A stretch of 35,878 nt of DNA from Lachnospiraceae bacterium UBA7076 (GTDB taxonomy: Bacteria; Bacillota; Clostridia; Lachnospirales; Lachnospiraceae). The notes under the pieces were generated by a model. It saw nothing but the letters and a program-made list of their open reading frames with translations, searched no databases and was not told the origin of the DNA. Positions 33,270 through 35,878 of this stretch are shown piece by piece. The stretch covers positions 1 to 35,878 of the forward strand of contig DKZK01000017.1 of the NCBI GenBank assembly GCA_002493625.1, written 5' to 3'. The position numbers and the translations under genes are program-made. Each line of letters begins with the position of its first letter. The first letter of the stretch is position 1.

Positions 33270-33321
33270 TTATATAAAATTGCGTCTCATATTAATCATG
33301 TAAATTTATATAAAACTGCGT
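33270..33321. repeat. Imperfect 36-bp tandem duplication in the purM leader
   Basis: TTATATAAAAYTGCGT occurs at 33270-33285 and 33306-33321 with 15 of 16 identity; the sequence after each copy is also related. It lies between the purM promoter and start codon and could be a regulator site or a duplicated promoter region. Confidence 0.5.
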
Positions 33322-33326
33322 TCTAT

Positions 33327-33355
33327 ATTATAGTTGAAATAGAACAGTTTGTAAA
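33327..33355 (-). promoter_or_regulatory. Promoter of the purMND-gntR-clpC unit
   Basis: Minus strand: -35 TTTACA (33350-33355), 17-nt spacer, perfect -10 TATAAT (33327-33332). Transcript start near 33320, leaving a leader of about 70 nt with the tandem repeat. Confidence 0.75.
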
Positions 33356-33384
33356 GTGCGACGGAGGATTTATAAATGCCCGTC

Positions 33385-33413
33385 TTGATATAAAATAACA
33401 AATATGGTAAAAT
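33385..33413 (+). promoter_or_regulatory. Promoter of the diguanylate cyclase gene
   Basis: -35 TTGATA (33385-33390), 17-nt spacer with extended TGG, -10 TAAAAT (33408-33413). It rules out the longer reading frame from 33404, whose start codon would lie upstream of the transcript start. Confidence 0.7.
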
Positions 33414-33466
33414 ATTCACATATTTTTTGTTGGGGTATTTTAGTAACTTTAAGGGGGAAAACACAT

Positions 33467-35794
33467 ATGAGTAAAAGCAAAAAAAGACTGAATATCGGTT
33501 TTTTTACATGTCATCTTGACAACGATTACGCATACGAGATTTGTAAGGGTGTTGATTATGCCGCAAAGGAGCTTGATGTAAATCTTGTTGTTTTTCCGGG
33601 CATGTATATGAATGCATCTTATAATGATCCGAAAAATGCACGCTTTGATTATCAGTATAACTCCATTTTTTACTATGCGTCAAAGCACACACTGGATGCG
33701 CTTATTGTTTCTATCGGTTCCATAGGAAGCTTTCTGTCTGAAAATGACATGCTTGCCTTCCTGAAAAATTTTGATATTCCTATTCTTACAATTGAAATTG
33801 AGGTTCCCGGTTACCCTTATCTTTACACCGAGGGAAGAACCGGTATGCGTGAAGCAGTCGAGCACCTTATTAAAGTACACGGCAAAACCAAAATCGGAAT
33901 GGTGAGCGGACGCAAGGAAAATGCAGATGCCAATGACCGTCTTAACACATACTGCAATGTTCTTCGGGAAAACGGAATTGAAATTAACCATAACCGAATC
34001 GTATACGGCAACTTTTCTGAATTTACGGAGGATATCGTAAATGACCTTCTGGACAGAAATCCTGACCTTGAGGCAATCGTATTTGCCAACGACCAGATGG
34101 CAATCGGCGGATACAATGCAATAAAAGCAAGAGGTCTTGAAATAGGAAAGGATATTCTTGTAACCGGGTATGATGACTCTCCTGTGTCAACCGTACTGAA
34201 CCCACTCCTCACAACCGTTCATAACAGTATTATAGATATGGGATATCAGTCTGTTAAAGAGGCTATAAATCTTGCCACAAAGGGAAAGACAGAGGTAAGT
34301 ATATTAAACTCAAGTCTTATTGTGCGTTCTTCCTGCGGCTGTGCAGATTTTACGCTCAACAGTATGATTGACAAAGGAATTACACTTGCCAGGACCGATG
34401 ACTACCAGAATATAAAGGAAACCATAATAAACTATTTGTATTCCAATTACAGTAAAACCTTTTATTACGATAATTTAATCAAAACCATATACCCGTTTTT
34501 GGACAGTATTCTTGACCCGATTTTCAAAACCGGTGATTTTGATTTTAATACCGAATATATTTGTTCAGAGCTTGAAAAGCTTTTAGCTACACCGGTTGTT
34601 GCCATATTTTTCAGTAATGATAAATTTCTCTACACACTTAAGGAGCTTAAAAACCTTCTTATTGCTCTGACAACCGATGATAAAAAAATGAGCACCTTAT
34701 CACGGCTTTTTACAAATATATATGAAAAATTTTTATTCTATACCTCAAACCAGTTGTACACAAAGGTACGGAAGCACAAGTCCAGCATCTGGTCATCCCT
34801 GCACATAACAAGAGATACGCTAACCTATAGCACAGATGAGGAATCCTGCTTTAACCTTATAATGGAAAAGCTCTATGATGCGCAATTTATAAGTGCATAT
34901 ATTTACATATATGACGAACCGGTAATGCTGCTTCCAAACGGTTCATGGAAAATACCGAACACCCTCTATCTTCAGGCATGTCAGGATAATGGTAAAATAA
35001 CGTACCTCAGTGGGGACAGCAGACTTATTTCCTCAAACAAGGTATTTTTCAATAATTATACCTCAAACGACAGAAGACGGACATTGGTTGTAACCCCACT
35101 CTTTACCAACAGCGTACAATACGGCTTATTTGTAAGTGAGGTTGATATAGAGCATTTTGAAAATGTTTACCCTGAAAGCTTACAGCTTTCTATATCACTT
35201 AACTTTATATCGCTTATGAAGCAGCAGCTTTCCATACAGAAAAAGCTTGCCATATCCGCAACCGAATTAAATAGCAAAAATGAACTGTTAAATAAGCTAT
35301 CCATAACCGATGCCCTTACGGGAATAAACAACCGGCGCGGCTTTCTTGACAGCGTTCAGGCACAGGTCAATTCCCAGTTCAATGAAGGCAAGCTTGCAAT
35401 GGTTGTATTTGCGGACATGGATAACTTAAAGCAGGTAAATGATAATTTCGGTCACAACAACGGAGACTTTGCAATCAAGAGCATTGCAGACATACTTGAA
35501 AAAAGCTTTGGTCAGGAGGATATTATAGGGCGTATCGGCGGTGACGAATTTGTCGCATTTTCATTTTTGGATAATTCTGAAAGACCTACCGAGATAAGAC
35601 GGAAAATTGCGGAGCTTTCCAAAGAGCTTAATGAAACCTGTGACAAGCCATACTACATTGATGTGAGCATAGGCATAACAACATTTACGTGCTCCCCTAC
35701 TCTTGTTATTGAGGAAATTCTGCATAACGCAGACGAGGCGCTTTACGAGAACAAAAAGAATAAGCGCAAGAGCGTTATAAAGCCGACCATATAA
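33467..35794 (+). CDS. Cytoplasmic diguanylate cyclase with LacI-type ligand-binding domain
   Basis: A 775-aa protein predicted to make cyclic di-GMP in response to a small ligand. Residues about 8-290 are a periplasmic-binding-protein fold of the LacI/GalR type (start RLNIGFFTC; AIVFANDQMAIGGYNAI; VTGYDDSPVS), but there is no HTH before it and no signal peptide, so it senses inside the cell. A central region (about 300-590) is helical with a GAF-like part; a coiled coil (about 590-620) leads to the GGDEF domain (LTGINNRRGF; active site RIGGDEF at 689-695). The Arg of the RxxD inhibitory site is Gly here. Start ATG 33467 has AAGGGGG upstream. The ligand is unknown, probably a sugar or nucleoside. 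Confidence 0.92.
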   Translation: MSKSKKRLNIGFFTCHLDNDYAYEICKGVDYAAKELDVNLVVFPGMYMNASYNDPKNARFDYQYNSIFYYASKHTLDALIVSIGSIGSFLSENDMLAFLKNFDIPILTIEIEVPGYPYLYTEGRTGMREAVEHLIKVHGKTKIGMVSGRKENADANDRLNTYCNVLRENGIEINHNRIVYGNFSEFTEDIVNDLLDRNPDLEAIVFANDQMAIGGYNAIKARGLEIGKDILVTGYDDSPVSTVLNPLLTTVHNSIIDMGYQSVKEAINLATKGKTEVSILNSSLIVRSSCGCADFTLNSMIDKGITLARTDDYQNIKETIINYLYSNYSKTFYYDNLIKTIYPFLDSILDPIFKTGDFDFNTEYICSELEKLLATPVVAIFFSNDKFLYTLKELKNLLIALTTDDKKMSTLSRLFTNIYEKFLFYTSNQLYTKVRKHKSSIWSSLHITRDTLTYSTDEESCFNLIMEKLYDAQFISAYIYIYDEPVMLLPNGSWKIPNTLYLQACQDNGKITYLSGDSRLISSNKVFFNNYTSNDRRRTLVVTPLFTNSVQYGLFVSEVDIEHFENVYPESLQLSISLNFISLMKQQLSIQKKLAISATELNSKNELLNKLSITDALTGINNRRGFLDSVQAQVNSQFNEGKLAMVVFADMDNLKQVNDNFGHNNGDFAIKSIADILEKSFGQEDIIGRIGGDEFVAFSFLDNSERPTEIRRKIAELSKELNETCDKPYYIDVSIGITTFTCSPTLVIEEILHNADEALYENKKNKRKSVIKPTI

Positions 35795-35803
35795 AAGATG
35801 GGG

Positions 35804-35832
35804 CTGTCGCAATAAGGATTTAAATTCTCATT
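35804..35832 (+). repeat. Recurrent GGGGCTGTCGCAATAAG motif after the last gene
   Basis: Ten bases after the GGDEF stop the sequence repeats the arm of the hairpin at 12331-12376 (GGCTGTCGCAATAAG shared). A matching opposite arm is not seen before the window ends, so any hairpin would be completed outside or is degenerate. A third copy (AAAGGGGCTGTCGC) follows the chemoreceptor stop at 46-66 on the minus strand. Confidence 0.5.
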
Positions 35833-35878
35833 CATTATGGATTTTAAACAAAGAACGCTCCAACGTGTTACTTAACTT

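Noticed and set aside
33404..33466. Longer N-terminus of the GGDEF protein (start at 33404)
   Set aside because: It overlaps the predicted promoter -10, lacks a ribosome binding site, and the LacI-type fold begins just after the ATG at 33467.
33823..34212. 129-codon minus-strand frame inside the GGDEF gene
   Set aside because: Antisense shadow of a clearly coding gene, without ribosome binding site.
1..35878. CRISPR arrays, tRNA or rRNA genes, prophage or integrative element
   Set aside because: No regularly spaced repeats, cloverleaf sequences, rRNA motifs, integrase or intact transposase were found on reading both strands.

Overview
The window looks like chromosomal DNA of an anaerobic, low-to-moderate GC Clostridia, most likely a Lachnospiraceae member. 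The basis is the gene families (GntR-clpC-small protein-radA, purM-purN-purD, BspA-type surface repeats, DUF6033-like and DUF4885-like proteins, a PocR chemoreceptor), strong GGAGG ribosome binding sites, AT-rich sigma-A promoters and monoderm-type resistance modules. Nearly every gene is on the minus strand. The only supported plus-strand genes are a 31-codon toxin-like gene (7909) and a GGDEF protein (33467). No tRNA, rRNA, CRISPR array, integrase or intact insertion sequence was seen.

Left part (67-15250), read right to left as transcribed: a BlaI-type repressor with an M56 membrane peptidase; a DUF6033-like protein closed by a 20-bp-stem terminator; a methyltransferase followed by a response regulator, ABC-2 type ABC transporter and histidine kinase; a compact locus that looks like a type I toxin-antitoxin pair (7784-8138); a DUF4885-like protein with a sigma-28-like promoter; a complete BceAB-RS antimicrobial-peptide sensing/detoxification module with a BceR-like box; an acylphosphatase; two small conserved proteins; and a cytoplasmic PocR chemoreceptor.

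Middle part (15497-24685): a large BspA-like surface-protein gene broken by a 2-bp contraction in a GA repeat and by an in-frame TAG; an Lsa/CplR-like ABC-F ribosome-protection gene whose leader has a consensus promoter, a three-residue upstream ORF (Met-Lys-Arg), competing hairpins and an intrinsic terminator; and a five-gene cassette of small secreted protein, single-pass membrane protein, two MacB/FtsX-like permeases and an ATPase, in which the single-pass protein is out of frame with its natural start because of a poly-A tract.

Right part (24782-35794): housekeeping genes. purM-purN-purD-gntR-clpC is tightly overlapped, followed by a small conserved protein, radA and an HD phosphohydrolase. 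Divergent from purM is a cytoplasmic diguanylate cyclase with a LacI-type ligand-binding domain and no HTH.

The accessory part concentrates sensing of, and resistance to, ribosome- and envelope-targeting compounds: Bce module, second ABC/two-component module, BlaI/M56 pair, ABC-F protein, and a peptide-export-like cassette. The best candidates for something undescribed are the five-gene secreted-protein/dual-permease cassette, the toxin-antisense RNA locus, and the ABC-F attenuator. All function calls rest on recognised motifs and context; no database search was possible.
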